The notes under the pieces: generated by a model
The model's input: the letters and a program-made list of their open reading frames with translations, nothing else
Told to the model about the DNA's origin: nothing
Database searches by the model: none
Made by a program: the position numbers and the translations under genes
Shown: piece after piece, positions 51,469-59,275 of the stretch
How the letters are laid out: each line of letters begins with the position of its first letter
Numbering within the stretch: the stretch's first letter is position 1
Origin: an uncultured Anaerosolibacter sp.
GTDB lineage: Bacteria > Bacillota_A > Clostridia > Peptostreptococcales > Thermotaleaceae
Assembly: GCA_937948705.1 (NCBI GenBank)
Contig: CALECF010000108.1
Span: 1-59,725, forward strand
Direction of reading: 5' to 3'
DNA: 59,725 nt

Positions 51469-51642
51469 TTAAAAATTACATCTTTTTAAAAAATCTACCT
51501 TGTGCTTTATGAGATCTTCATATTGCTTTTTAGTGATTCTTCCCTCATCGAATAGGCCATCCACAAATTGAATAAACTCCACGACCAAGTCTATCAAATT
51601 CTCCGTATAATCTAGGGTTTCCTGCTTTTTTACTGACTGCAT
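51469..51642 (-). CDS. SHOCT-like small helical protein, family member 3 (57 aa)
   Basis: MQSVKKQETLDYTENLIDLV leads to a helical hairpin with FDEGRITKKQYEDLIKHKVD and FLKRC. The turn and second helix share G-x-I-T-x2-QY-x6-K-x2-FLK with the small genes at 26757 and 32422. GAGGTGGTATC precedes ATG 51642. It lies between the MarR gene and the two-component system with no shared terminator, probably as its own unit. Confidence 0.68.
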   Translation of the reverse strand: MQSVKKQETLDYTENLIDLVVEFIQFVDGLFDEGRITKKQYEDLIKHKVDFLKRCNF

Positions 51643-51787
51643 GATACCACCTCATATAATGATATACTGATTATATTATACATCTATATAAAAAATCCTG
51701 CAACGAGAGTAAATTTTAATCAACATTTTCATTTCCTTTTTTCTCAAATTGCCAAACTAGAAACAATACGTAGAGAGTGTTATCCCC

Positions 51788-53188
51788 CTATCTAATTGTT
51801 AAGCTAGGGAAAATAATGATAAAGCTGGTACCCTCACCAACTTTGCTTTCTAGTTCAATTCTTCCTCCGTGGGCTTCCACAAGGGCCTTGGTGATTGTTA
51901 AACCAATTCCAGCGCCTCCGGTTTCCCTACTCCTCGAGGTATCCCCTCTATAAAACCGTTCGAATACATAGGGAAGATCTTTTTCTCCAATACCTATACC
52001 GTTGTCCTTTACTTCCAATATTATTTCCTCTGGTTTTTCTTCCAGCTTCATCCATACTGAACCACCGTCGTTGGTATATTTATAGGCATTGGTAAGTAAA
52101 TTGATGAGGATCTGCCTTACTTTACCTCTATCCATAAAAACATCCTTATCCATATTTAGTGTCATGAATATGTCAATGTTTTTCTTCATAAACTGGGGTT
52201 CCATAGCCTCTACTGCTTTTCTTATTTCTTCTGATATAGAAAAGTTTTCTTTATTTAACTGGAGACTTGCCTGTTCAAGCTTAGCTAAATTTTGGAGATT
52301 TCCAACCAACTTAGACAGTCGCTCCACTTCTTCATAGCAGCTGGCAAATCGCTCCTCGGTAGGTGCCCAGACTCCATCCATGAAAGCTTCTATATGGCTT
52401 TTTAACGTGGTTAAGGGTGTCCTGATTTCATGGGCCATATCTGTCGTGAGTTTCTTCCTGAGCATTTCTTGCTGTTGTAGGTTCTCTGCCAAGTAATTTA
52501 TCGCCTTAGACAGCTGATCTAATTCTATCGTATTCGTATCTACATCCGCCCTTACGTTTAGATTACCCTCTCCCATTCTTCTAGCCGTTGTTGTAATCTT
52601 GATCAGCGGTGTTGTCATCTGACGTGAAAACCACATACTGACGATGAACCCAAACACCATTGCTGCCGTTGCCGAAATGAGAAACGCTTGATTTAAGGTT
52701 GTTTTAAATCCCAGGTCTCTTTCCGTCAAATTCCAACGCCCAAAGTAACCGATCATGACAGTTCCAATCTCTATACCATTATTCTTGAGAGGATAGCTTT
52801 CTTCCATATATTCCCCCAGTTGTTTTCTCCAGCCCATACCCATCATTCGCCGTGGCATGGCGTTCATCATTTTCTTATGGAGAAGATGTTCCTGTCCTGA
52901 TGTAAAGACTTCATTGCCCTGTGGATTTAAAACACGGATGTATAAGTCTTCTAGGATTGCTATCCTCTCCAACTCACCGTCATCTTTATTTTGAAAACCA
53001 TTCTTTTCATCATAGATGGTTCCTACCAATTCAATGACTTTGTCAATTTTCCGCTGATGCTCTCCATGAAGATACTCATTGAATCGATGGTCAATCATAT
53101 AGTTTGATACCAAGGTAGTAATCAAAATAGCGCCTAAAACACTAATCAAGAAGCCCAAAGCCAATCGCTTCACCAATGTCAGCTTCAT
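51788..53188 (-). CDS. Sensor histidine kinase (OmpR-system partner)
   Basis: 466 aa. Two transmembrane helices (about 8-30 and 168-188) flank an extracellular loop of about 135 residues containing a Met-rich stretch (MMNAMPRRMMGMGWRKQ). HAMP follows (about 189-240: TTPLIKITTTARRMGEGNL), then HisKA with phosphorylated His in DMAHEIRTPLTTLKSHIEAF, and HATPase (IDILLTNAYKYTNDG-like N box, VKDNGIGIGEKDLPYVFERF, GGAGIGLTITKALVEAHGG). The Met-rich sensor loop might bind copper or respond to oxidation (inference). It overlaps its response regulator gene by 4 bases. Confidence 0.93.
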   Translation of the reverse strand: MKLTLVKRLALGFLISVLGAILITTLVSNYMIDHRFNEYLHGEHQRKIDKVIELVGTIYDEKNGFQNKDDGELERIAILEDLYIRVLNPQGNEVFTSGQEHLLHKKMMNAMPRRMMGMGWRKQLGEYMEESYPLKNNGIEIGTVMIGYFGRWNLTERDLGFKTTLNQAFLISATAAMVFGFIVSMWFSRQMTTPLIKITTTARRMGEGNLNVRADVDTNTIELDQLSKAINYLAENLQQQEMLRKKLTTDMAHEIRTPLTTLKSHIEAFMDGVWAPTEERFASCYEEVERLSKLVGNLQNLAKLEQASLQLNKENFSISEEIRKAVEAMEPQFMKKNIDIFMTLNMDKDVFMDRGKVRQILINLLTNAYKYTNDGGSVWMKLEEKPEEIILEVKDNGIGIGEKDLPYVFERFYRGDTSRSRETGGAGIGLTITKALVEAHGGRIELESKVGEGTSFIIIFPSLTIR

Positions 53189-53883
53189 TTTCCACCCCCA
53201 AACTTATATCCCATCCCATACACCGTAAGGATATACATGGGATTCTTGGGATCATCCTCAATCTTCTGACGTATGTTCTTGATATGGGTATCTATGGTTC
53301 GGTCAAAACCATCATAATCATAGCCAAAGGCTTTCTCAATCAGTTGCTCCCTTGCAAAAATATGACCAGGATTCACCAGAAATACATAAAACAGTTTGAA
53401 TTCATTGGGCGTGAAGTTAAGAATATTTCCCTTTTTCTTCACAATCATCCGCTTTACATCAACCTCTAAATCTCCATCATAAAAATTCAAATAGTCAGCT
53501 AAGGGTTGTTCTTCCCGATAACTTCTGCGTAACAATGCCCGCACCCTCCCTACCAATTCCCTAGGGCTAAAGGGCTTGGTCATATAATCATCCGCCCCCA
53601 TAGCCAACCCCTCGAGCTTCTCATCCTCTTCTGTTTTGGCTGTGAGCATGATAATGGGTATATATGAAACTGTCCTTATCCTTCTACATACATCTTCCCC
53701 TGATACCTTGGGCAGCATAAGATCTAAAATCATCAAGTGAACAGTCTCTCTCTTTAAGATCTCTAAGGCTTGCTCCCCATCTACAGCGGTCAATACCTGA
53801 AATCCCTCACGCTGTAAGTAAGCCTCTATCACATCCAATATTTTTCTTTCATCCTCTACCACCAAAATGGTTTTATCTTTCAT
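53185..53883 (-). CDS. OmpR/PhoB-family response regulator
   Basis: 232 aa. Receiver domain (1-120): ILVVEDERKILDVIEAYLQ, the phospho-acceptor Asp in LMILDLMLPKVSGEDVC, and the conserved Lys in GADDYMTKPFSPRELVGRVR. C-terminal winged helix (about 135-232): LDVDVKRM-like LEVDVKRMIVKKKGNILNF, TPNEFKLFYVFLVNPGHIFA, and RTIDTHIKNIRQKIEDDP. Its gene leads the operon and the kinase start overlaps its end. GGAGGGGAAT precedes ATG 53883. Regulon unknown. Confidence 0.95.
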   Translation of the reverse strand: MKDKTILVVEDERKILDVIEAYLQREGFQVLTAVDGEQALEILKRETVHLMILDLMLPKVSGEDVCRRIRTVSYIPIIMLTAKTEEDEKLEGLAMGADDYMTKPFSPRELVGRVRALLRRSYREEQPLADYLNFYDGDLEVDVKRMIVKKKGNILNFTPNEFKLFYVFLVNPGHIFAREQLIEKAFGYDYDGFDRTIDTHIKNIRQKIEDDPKNPMYILTVYGMGYKFGGGK

Positions 53884-54043
53884 ATTCCCCTCCACACTTC
53901 TAGTCCTATGCTATCTCTTATTTCCTATTTTTTCATTTTCTATGGTTCTTGTAAAGTATGTTTTATTACTGATTATACTTTTGGATTATGAAGCAAATGT
54001 GGAGATTTCAAACAAATACCCATGATTCTTATCCGCAGACAAT

Positions 54044-54089
54044 AAAAAAGCATCTCTACAATTTTCCAGATCCTACAATTGTTGAGATG
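54044..54089 (-). terminator. Terminator of the SsuBC-type ABC operon
   Basis: CATCTC/GAGATG and ACAATT/AATTGT pair around a loop of about 14 nt, followed by T6 on the minus strand. Confidence 0.8.
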
Positions 54090-54134
54090 TTTATTTTATG
54101 AATTCTATAAACCTAAAATTTCATGGGTGTACAA

Positions 54135-54881
54135 TTATTTAGCCTGCCAAGAACATGTATACCTTTCAATCAAATCTATCATTGCAAACAAAAACAAACC
54201 AATCACGCTCAATACCATGATACCAGAATACATCTCCAAATAGTTTACCCGCATCCATGCATCCATGATAAAATAGCCCATCCCGTATTGGGTACCAAAT
54301 GTTTCTGTAAAAAACAGTACCGATATAGCCGTAGCCATGGCAATGCGAAGAGATGTAAGGAACTTTGGCACAGAGGCAGGGATAACAATCTCACGAAAAA
54401 TGTCTCTATAGGTTGCTCCCAAGGAATACAATGGAAAGTATGTCTCCTTTGGAATCCCTTTGACCCCATCCCGAATAGCAATCGTCACCTGAAAGATGAT
54501 GATTAAAACAATCATCAGAATCTTAGATAGCTCGCCTAAGCCAAAACCCAACATAACAATGGGCAACAGCGCAATCTTCGGTATAGGATAGGTTAGGTAT
54601 ATAACAGGAGAAAAAAAACGATCCCATGTTTCAAAATATCCCATACACAATCCAATCGGTACACCTATGACGATGGATAGAAACACCCCAGCCCCGATTC
54701 GCCATAGACTATAAAAACTATGAATCATGATTTTGGGAACGAAAATACCAATGAGATTCATCATCACTGCCAAAGGTAGTGGAACCATAGGACGATTGAC
54801 GACAATCGAAAGGACATACCACAAAAGGAATAACACAATCATGCCATAGCCATAATGAACGAGTCTACTTTTGCTTGTCAT
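54135..54881 (-). CDS. ABC transporter permease (SsuC/TauC/ThiX type)
   Basis: 248 aa, six predicted transmembrane helices. The BPD-transporter EAA motif is present as RDIFREIVIPASVPKFLTSLRIA-like (EIVIPASVPKFLTSLRIAMA). Related permeases move sulfonates, nitrate/cyanate or hydroxymethylpyrimidine. It overlaps the ATPase gene by 4 bases (start ATG 54881). No binding protein gene is in this operon. Confidence 0.9.
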   Translation of the reverse strand: MTSKSRLVHYGYGMIVLFLLWYVLSIVVNRPMVPLPLAVMMNLIGIFVPKIMIHSFYSLWRIGAGVFLSIVIGVPIGLCMGYFETWDRFFSPVIYLTYPIPKIALLPIVMLGFGLGELSKILMIVLIIIFQVTIAIRDGVKGIPKETYFPLYSLGATYRDIFREIVIPASVPKFLTSLRIAMATAISVLFFTETFGTQYGMGYFIMDAWMRVNYLEMYSGIMVLSVIGLFLFAMIDLIERYTCSWQAK

Positions 54882-55630
54882 TTTTTCCAGTCCTCTTTCA
54901 TCGTTCTCCTTAGTTCAAGGGATAAAGAAATATAGTCTTTTCGATTCCTCAAGTCTTCCATTCCAAACAAAGGATTATCAATGACTTTTAAAACCCTGCC
55001 AGGGGCATTTGATAATATCACAATCTTGCTAGCCAAGTAAATGACTTCCTCTACATGATGGGTAACAAGAATTGTAGAAACAGGATTTTCCTTCCAAGCC
55101 ATCATAAAAGCATCCTGTATCTCTTCCCTAGTGATGGCATCCAAAGCAGAAAAAGGTTCATCCATCAAGAGCAGATCCGGTTTCAATAAAAATGTCCTTG
55201 CCAGAGAGACCCGTTGCTGCTGACCCCCACTCAATTCGTTTGGATAGCGTCTTCCCAATCCACCAATTCCCACCTGCAGCAAAGCATGCTCTAAATCAGA
55301 CTCTGAAGCAATGTCCTTTCCATCCTTTATTTTCAATCCCAATGCCACATTTTCATAGACATTCTTCCAAGGCAGCAATCCATAATTTTGAGGAATGAAA
55401 CCAATTCTTTGTTTGCTAGGTCTCACTGCTTCTCCCTTGATTGCTACACTGCCTTCATAATCCTTGATAATTCCTGCAAAGATCTTTAAGAGTGTAGATT
55501 TTCCACATCCAGAAGGTCCTATAATCCCACAGATTTCCCCGCTGCGAAACTCTAAATTAATTTTCTCAAGGGCAGTATAATGACTGCCCTTGGATTGATA
55601 AGTTACCGTTAAATCTTTTACTGCAATCAT
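54878..55630 (-). CDS. ABC transporter ATP-binding protein (SsuB/TauB/ThiZ type)
   Basis: 250 aa. Walker A GPSGCGKSTLLK, Q-loop FIPQNYGLLPW, signature LSGGQQQRVSLAR, Walker B LLLMDEPFSALD, and H-loop VTHHVEEVI, all intact. It powers the permease encoded next to it. A sigma-A promoter at 55762 leaves a leader of about 125 nt. GACGAGGTAGATCAGCT precedes ATG 55630. Confidence 0.93.
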   Translation of the reverse strand: MIAVKDLTVTYQSKGSHYTALEKINLEFRSGEICGIIGPSGCGKSTLLKIFAGIIKDYEGSVAIKGEAVRPSKQRIGFIPQNYGLLPWKNVYENVALGLKIKDGKDIASESDLEHALLQVGIGGLGRRYPNELSGGQQQRVSLARTFLLKPDLLLMDEPFSALDAITREEIQDAFMMAWKENPVSTILVTHHVEEVIYLASKIVILSNAPGRVLKVIDNPLFGMEDLRNRKDYISLSLELRRTMKEDWKK

Positions 55631-55789
55631 AGCTGATCTACCTCGTCAATCCGACTTGAACTAGCTCTCATCCGTTGTCTCTCGAATAATCACTGAATGA
55701 TATGAAGTGTTTCTTTACGCCCAGCGACAATGTAACCATGACATTGAATATACATGTGATCATTATATCAAAATTATTTTCCTTTGCAA
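55631..55789 (-). promoter_or_regulatory. Sigma-A promoter and long leader of the ABC operon
   Basis: TTGCAA (55784-55789), a 16-base spacer and TATAAT (55762-55767) on the minus strand. The transcript would start near 55755 and carry about 125 nt before the ATG. I looked for the TPP riboswitch motifs (CTGAGA, ACCTGAT) and did not find them. Another regulatory RNA cannot be excluded. Confidence 0.6.
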
Positions 55790-55812
55790 AACTCTCTAGC
55801 AGTACATCATCC

Positions 55813-56307
55813 CTATTTTTCCCTGTTTGTCCACTTAAAGAATAAATCTAAAAAAATACGAAATATAAGATATCCCAATACACCACCCATGGTATTCAAA
55901 ATCACATCATCCACATCAAAAGTCCCCACTCCTAAAGCAAACTGAACCATTTCAATCAATAAGCTAAATACACCAGTCGCCACAGATATATACTTTAATC
56001 TTCTTACACCCCTAAAGATGATAGGAAATAAGAATCCAAAGGGCATGAAAGCCAGTACATTTCCAAAAAGATTTAAAAACCATATTTCTCTATTCAAAAA
56101 TTGATAGTTTTTTATGTATCCAGCAATTGTTTTAAATGGCACTAGATTATATCCTATCATCCCTCCAGGGGTACGATGATATCCTCCATAGGCATAGAAA
56201 AACACACGCCATAGAAGAAATCCAATATAAGCACAGAACAATATAATCCCGAGGGTATACAGATACCTTCTGATATACTTTTTTTCTCCATGATTCAGCC
56301 TATCCAT
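55813..56307 (-). CDS. VanZ family membrane protein
   Basis: 164 aa, four to five transmembrane helices. The VanZ-like pattern is visible: GYNLVPFKTIAGYI, LNLFGNVLAFMPFGFLFPII and the glycine-rich segment DDVILNTMGGVLGYLIFRIF. VanZ of Tn1546 gives low-level teicoplanin resistance; most chromosomal homologues have no proven role. The start at 56307 lies in MDRLNHGEKKYIRRYL with a weak upstream site. No vanA/vanX-type genes are nearby. Confidence 0.88.
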   Translation of the reverse strand: MDRLNHGEKKYIRRYLYTLGIILFCAYIGFLLWRVFFYAYGGYHRTPGGMIGYNLVPFKTIAGYIKNYQFLNREIWFLNLFGNVLAFMPFGFLFPIIFRGVRRLKYISVATGVFSLLIEMVQFALGVGTFDVDDVILNTMGGVLGYLIFRIFLDLFFKWTNREK

Positions 56308-56515
56308 AGCATCCAGGCCACCTCTCCATATATATTTCAGTCCTCTCTAGATATAAAATCTAATTCCCATATCCCTATTACGAAGGAGCCTATCTTAGTT
56401 TTTCCAAATAGATGGCTATCATCAGTCATGATAAAAATTTTGTGAAATTAGAGTTATAATTTATAAATCATAGCATATACATGGTTTTATATTGCTTTTT
56501 CTAGGAGGTCAAAAA

Positions 56516-56596
56516 ATGTATCGCAGTAAAAACATAGTTATATCTGTCCTTGGCTTGATTATTCTCGTATCTATTTTCAGTGTACGATATTTCTAA
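56516..56596 (+). CDS. Single-helix membrane peptide (26 aa)
   Basis: MYRSKNIVISVLGLIILVSI then FSVRYF: a basic N-terminus and one transmembrane helix. CTAGGAGGTCAAAAA precedes ATG 56516, an excellent Shine-Dalgarno. It ends four bases before a perfect 18-bp hairpin. No family recognised. The small size keeps confidence moderate. Confidence 0.5.
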   Translation: MYRSKNIVISVLGLIILVSIFSVRYF

Positions 56597-56600
56597 TCAC

Positions 56601-56640
56601 CACGTCAAAGAGCAGGATCGAAATCCTGCTCTTTGACGTG
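56601..56640. repeat. Perfect 18-bp hairpin without a T tract
   Basis: CACGTCAAAGAGCAGGAT and its reverse complement (56601-56618 with 56623-56640) around CGAA. It is followed by A6 on the plus strand, so it is T-rich only in the upstream direction. It resembles the palindrome at 32592 in lacking a proper U tract. Confidence 0.6.
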
Positions 56641-56721
56641 AAAAAATATTTAATTAGCCACCTTTATTTTCTCGATCTATTGAAACGGATATCGTTCACG
56701 AATACCCTTTCATGTTACGAA

Positions 56722-56895
56722 TTAGGATGCTCTATCTAAGGGATAAGTCTCCTTGGCAAACAATAGGATAAATCCATCGGTATGATCAGTGGAAGGTAGT
56801 ACATCCAATAAAGTCCATCCATTTTTATTTTGCACTTCAATTGTTGCGTAGAATTCGCTAAAATCACTGATTGTCTCAATAGAATATGTTTTCAT
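56722..56895 (-). CDS. Hypothetical small protein, DUF4177-like (57 aa)
   Basis: MKTYSIETISDFSEFYATIE followed by VQNKNGWTLLDVLPSTDHTD and GFILLFAKE. The order of strand, helix and NGWTLLDV...FILLFAKE is that of small one-helix-plus-sheet proteins such as DUF4177, though the match is loose. GAAGGTGGGCTACT precedes ATG 56895. No partner gene is evident. Confidence 0.6.
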   Translation of the reverse strand: MKTYSIETISDFSEFYATIEVQNKNGWTLLDVLPSTDHTDGFILLFAKETYPLDRAS

Positions 56896-57181
56896 AGTAG
56901 CCCACCTTCTTTGGTAAATTTGGATATATTCAGTATATCAAAATAATGCTTTATATGCATGAGACCTAGGACATATCCAAGCCTAGGAAAATACTCCTAT
57001 GACGTAGCTATCTATATCGTTTCTTAGAGCTATGTCCATTACACAAAAACCTTCTCTATTGTTGGTACTGACTTAAATACGCGATCACTAGATCTCTTTT
57101 CATAGGATCTCTTCTTTAACACTTTTCGTATTTAGGTGTTTACACGATATACTCACATATTTTCTATGCCCATATCTATCC

Positions 57182-57643
57182 TTATTTCTCACCCTTTGTG
57201 TCTTCAGTTTGTTTTTTAAGACCTATCAAAAGTTCATCCACTTCATCTTTCAAGTTGACTAGTACCGATAGATCCACATTGATGGAATCTAAAATACACC
57301 CTGGAATACCAATAGCTTGTTGTTTCATCAGCATCCCTTTTTCAGTGATCGATACGCAAAGAAGCCTTTCATCCTCCCGAGAACGTTCCCTTTTAATAAG
57401 TTCCATTCCCTCTAATCTTTTCAGCAAAGGCGTCAAAGTTCCAGAGTCGAGGTATAGTATGTTGCCTAGCTCCTTCAGTGACAATGAGCTCTTTTCCCAT
57501 AAAACAAGCATTACCAGATATTGAGGATATGTTATGCCTAGATTATCAAGAAAAGGTCGATATATTTTTATTATAGCCCTAGAAGCAGCATATATAGAAA
57601 AGCACAATTGATTCTCAAGCTTTAAAACATCGTCTTCTTTCAT
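57182..57643 (-). CDS. ohrR: OhrR-type MarR repressor (peroxide sensor)
   Basis: 153 aa. The OhrR features are present: LENQLCFSIYAASRAIIKIY with the redox-sensing Cys14, YPQYLVMLVLWEKSSLSL, then LGNILYLDSGTLTPLLKRLE (recognition helix) and KRERSREDERLLCVSITEKG (wing). OhrR binds its operator until organic hydroperoxide or hypochlorite oxidises the cysteine. It is divergent from a glutathione peroxidase gene, its likely target, with an OhrR-like operator between them. It contains further Cys residues near 95 and 116 that might form a disulfide. Confidence 0.88.
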   Translation of the reverse strand: MKEDDVLKLENQLCFSIYAASRAIIKIYRPFLDNLGITYPQYLVMLVLWEKSSLSLKELGNILYLDSGTLTPLLKRLEGMELIKRERSREDERLLCVSITEKGMLMKQQAIGIPGCILDSINVDLSVLVNLKDEVDELLIGLKKQTEDTKGEK

Positions 57644-57754
57644 CAGCTCTCATCTCCTGTCTCATTCATTTACTTCTTCCTTTTTATTATAAACGAAAAA
57701 GGTAATATCAATAATAGGTTTTCATAAATTTAATTTTTAAAAATTGTATTTTGC

Positions 57755-57776
57755 GCAATTTAATTTGTGATATAAT
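57755..57776 (+). promoter_or_regulatory. Peroxidase promoter with OhrR-like operator
   Basis: GCAATTTAATTTGTG (57755-57769) approximates the OhrR box, whose core is ACAATTNAATTGT. It lies directly upstream of TATAAT (57771-57776), so a bound repressor would cover the promoter. A further AAATTG-N9-CAATTT inverted repeat overlaps it. Confidence 0.55.
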
Positions 57777-57885
57777 AGTCACTAATAGAAACTGTTTATT
57801 CCAATATATCTGTATCATTCAACAATAGGCATATTTCTATATTATTGGCGAAAGATACTCTAATGATTAATAAGGAGGTATTCAG

Positions 57886-58368
57886 ATGTCGTTATATGAT
57901 ATCGAGGTCAAAACCATTGATGAAGAGATTATCAGTCTTAGAGCCTATGAGGGAAAGGTGCTTCTAATCGTTAATACAGCAAGCAAATGCGGATTTACTC
58001 CTCAATACAAGGAGCTTGAGGCCTTATACCAAAAACTTGGCAATGCAAGATTTGAAATTCTAGGGTTTCCCTGCAACCAATTTGGAGAGCAAGAACCTGG
58101 CGCCAGTGGAGAAATCAAAAGTTTTTGCGAAATCAATTTTGGCGTTACTTTCCCATTATTTGAAAAGGTTGATGTAAAAGGTTCTACTGCCCACCCGTTA
58201 TTCAAGTACTTGTGCGAAGAAAAAAAAGGAATATTAGGCGGTAACATTAAGTGGAACTTCACTAAGTTTCTTGTTGATTCCAAAGGGAATGTAATTGATA
58301 GGTTTGCACCTACTACATCACCCCTAAAGCTTGAACAGAAAATTATTGAACTCATGGATAAGATTTAG
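57886..58368 (+). CDS. gpx: Glutathione peroxidase family thiol peroxidase
   Basis: 160 aa. Peroxidatic Cys35 in IVNTASKCGFTPQ; then GFPCNQFGEQEPG (Asn/Gln, with the usual second Cys63 close by) and KWNFTKFLVDSKG (Trp-Asn). This is the Cys-type Gpx/BsaA family, which in bacteria normally uses thioredoxin to reduce hydroperoxides. AAGGAGGTATTCAG precedes ATG. It stands divergent from ohrR with an operator between, so it should be induced by organic peroxides. Confidence 0.93.
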   Translation: MSLYDIEVKTIDEEIISLRAYEGKVLLIVNTASKCGFTPQYKELEALYQKLGNARFEILGFPCNQFGEQEPGASGEIKSFCEINFGVTFPLFEKVDVKGSTAHPLFKYLCEEKKGILGGNIKWNFTKFLVDSKGNVIDRFAPTTSPLKLEQKIIELMDKI

Positions 58369-58382
58369 TTTCCATTATTGCG

Positions 58383-58415
58383 AAAAATGGATGAGGGTTA
58401 CCTCATCCATTTTTC
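58383..58415 (+). terminator. Terminator of gpx
   Basis: A 14-bp stem (58383-58396 with 58401-58414) around GTTA, ending in a T tract. Confidence 0.92.
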
Positions 58416-58495
58416 TGTTTTAGGCACCATCCCTCTTGTAGGGGAATAAACTGTACTATATGATTTTTATTTTTACCTACTAGGGAGGCATGCCT

Positions 58496-59275
58496 ATGAC
58501 TGTAGAAAAGCTTGTAGAGGTACAAGATGTGACTATGAACTACCATACTTTAGATGGGGAAACCTTGGCGATAGACCATTTATCCTTTGATGTCCACTGT
58601 GGCGAAATTGTAGTGATCGTAGGACCCAGCGGCTGCGGAAAATCCACTGCCCTATCCATCATCTCTGGTTTAATAACGCCTTCCTCCGGAAAGGTCTTAA
58701 TCAATGGAAAGGAAGTCATCGGAACTAGTAAATCCATAGGCTATATGTTCCAAAAAGATCATCTATTTGAGTGGCGTACCATTTTGGACAATGTATTGAT
58801 CGGATTAGAAATTCAGAATAAGCTAAACGCTGAGACCATTGCAAAAACAGAAAGACTTCTCGAAGTCTATGGTTTGAATGATTTCAAAAATTATTATCCT
58901 AGGCAACTATCAGGCGGTATGCGACAAAGAGTAGCACTCATCAGAACCTTAGCAGTTGAACCTGATTTGCTGCTGTTAGATGAGCCTTTTTCTGCCTTAG
59001 ACTACCAAACAAGGCTATCCGTCGCAGATGAAATCGCCCGCATTTTAAAGAAAGAACAAAAAACCGCCATTATGGTTTCCCATGATATATCAGAAGCTAT
59101 TAGCATGGCAGATCGGATCATAGTTCTATCGAAGAGACCAGCCTTTATAAAGAGTATTCACGAAATCAAATTATCTTTAGATGTAGAGCGTACACCCCTT
59201 ACTTCAAGAGAAGCTCCTGAATTCAGACACTATTTCAACACCATATGGAAGGAGCTGGATATCCATGTTAAATAA
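58496..59275 (+). CDS. ABC transporter ATP-binding protein (SsuB/TauB type), second module
   Basis: 259 aa. Walker A GPSGCGKSTALSI, Q-loop YMFQKDHLFEW, signature LSGGMRQRVALIR, Walker B LLLLDEPFSALD, H-loop VSHDISEAIS: all present. GGGAGGC is only one base from the ATG at 58490, so ATG 58496 is the real start. The permease gene overlaps its last 11 bases. No binding protein precedes it; one may follow beyond the window. It is a paralogue of the ATPase at 54878. Confidence 0.93.
   Translation: MTVEKLVEVQDVTMNYHTLDGETLAIDHLSFDVHCGEIVVIVGPSGCGKSTALSIISGLITPSSGKVLINGKEVIGTSKSIGYMFQKDHLFEWRTILDNVLIGLEIQNKLNAETIAKTERLLEVYGLNDFKNYYPRQLSGGMRQRVALIRTLAVEPDLLLLDEPFSALDYQTRLSVADEIARILKKEQKTAIMVSHDISEAISMADRIIVLSKRPAFIKSIHEIKLSLDVERTPLTSREAPEFRHYFNTIWKELDIHVK

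Noticed and set aside
55631..55755. TPP riboswitch in the ABC leader.
   Set aside because: The conserved CTGAGA and ACCTGAT segments are not present.
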